Shown: in pieces, positions 16,800 to 17,436 of the stretch | Layout of the letters: every line of letters starts with the position of its first letter | Numbering within the stretch: the stretch's first letter is position 1 | DNA from: Trichomonas tenax | Lineage: Eukaryota; Parabasalia; Trichomonadida; Trichomonadidae | Assembly: GCA_023091735.1 (NCBI GenBank) | Contig: JALKBU010001060.1 | Span: 1-17,436, forward strand | DNA: 17,436 nucleotides | Direction: 5' to 3' | Translations under genes and position numbers: made by a program | The notes under the pieces: model-generated | What the model was told of the DNA's origin: nothing | Database searches by the model: none | The model's input: only the letters and a program-made list of their open reading frames with translations

Positions 16800-17436
16800 T
16801 TGATACAAAAATGATTTCTAAATTCTTTTTTTTTTATTTTATCAACTGTGAAATAGAAAGTCATACATTTGTAAAATTTTGGTATCTAGAGCTCAAATTT
16901 AACACATATTCCAAAAATTATATCAAATGCTTTTCGTTTGTGAAATCATTTACCAACATACATTTCTTATTAGATATCTATAATGTTCACCAAAAGTACT
17001 ATAAGATGTATCACTGTGGAAGCTTAATTTTAAGTATTTGGTATAGATAAATTGATTTTTTTGGAGTTGAGGTGAGATTTGACAGAATAATTGAAAAGAA
17101 ATTTGACATAGAATTGACAAATCTTTTATTGTCTCATCACTTTTTAAAGGTTAATTTTATAGAAATCAAAAACATGATTGGAGTGGTTTTTTGGCATACG
17201 GATATGGACGTGAATTTAGTTCAAACAATTTTAAGGCGAGTCTAGGACAAAAGTGAACATCAAAAAGTGACATAGAACCTTAAAGTCACTTTTCATGAAT
17301 AAACTGTCATTTTTTGCGCGGGCAAATTGTCACTTTTATAAAAAGTGTTATAAATAACTTTGTAGTCTAAACAATACTGACATTTATAGATTGAAACTCC
17401 GCGCTGAGTATGAAGACCATAAACGTAGTTCATTGC
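16800..17436. other. Right-hand AT-rich spacer, TOR promoter and outward motifs
   Basis: The segment next to 16800 is the TOR promoter. A 10-base T run at about 16826-16835 lies just upstream of the initiator on the minus strand. No gene is visible to the window end. The far part carries AAAAGTGAACAT (about 17249-17260), AAAAGTGACAT (17263-17273), GTCACTTTT (17285-17293), TGTCATTTT (about 17305), TTGCGCGGGCAAA (17314-17326) and TGTCACTTTTATA (about 17329-17341). These resemble the words at the left end of the window. They look like promoter material for a plus-strand gene starting beyond 17436, which is inference. Confidence 0.5.
16810..16814 (-). promoter_or_regulatory. Initiator (Inr) of the TOR gene
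   Basis: On the minus strand the sequence AATCATTTTTG contains TCATT, an exact TCA(+1)YW initiator. The predicted first base is 16812, 12 bases before the A of the ATG at 16799. The in-frame TTG at 16808 falls inside this short leader, so the ATG is the preferred start. Confidence 0.65.

Noticed and set aside
1..17436. Window ends as terminal inverted repeats of a mobile element
   Set aside because: Only 9-11 base words are shared between the ends, with no longer similarity and no transposase, integrase or polymerase gene inside.

Overview
The window looks like chromosomal DNA of a parabasalid protist, most likely a trichomonad of the Trichomonas/Tritrichomonas type. The pointers are eukaryotic signalling proteins (a TOR kinase, a PP2A B56 subunit, a U-box protein, a PSP1-domain protein and a eukaryotic-type Trm1), all intronless. 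They are separated by very AT-rich spacers. Two genes have a perfect trichomonad-type initiator (TCAYW) 4 to 12 bases before the ATG, and UAAA follows most stop codons at short range. I cannot name the species from sequence alone.

Layout, left to right: an AT-rich spacer (1-683) with repeated GTGAC/GTCAC words and a CG-rich E2F-like site; a PP2A B56-like subunit on the minus strand (684-2156); a 1.5 kb divergent spacer; a PSP1-domain gene on the plus strand (3704-4498); a convergent 0.5 kb spacer; then four minus-strand genes. These are the tRNA m2,2-G26 methyltransferase TRM1 (5005-6426), an unrecognised single-pass membrane glycoprotein (6917-8011), a small protein joining a SANT/Myb-like region to a C-terminal U-box (9142-10095), and a complete TOR kinase (10239-16799, 2186 residues). 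The right spacer (16800-17436) again carries GTGAC/GTCAC words and a CG-rich motif pointing out of the window. The edge genes are therefore probably transcribed outward, beyond the window.

TOR and PP2A-B56 belong to connected growth-signalling circuits, but nothing shows that proximity matters here: each gene appears to have its own promoter and there is no sign of an operon. No transposon, CRISPR array, rRNA or tRNA gene was seen.

No wholly new system is evident. The points most worth a second look are: lineage-specific loss of regulatory features in TOR (the FATC redox cysteine, part of the rapamycin-contact surface, and the regulatory insert between kinase and FATC); the SANT plus U-box architecture; a 20-bp perfect palindrome over that gene's start codon; loss of the usual zinc cysteines in TRM1; a B56 protein without the usual substrate-docking residues; and a TTTACAC-type repeat upstream of the membrane-protein gene.
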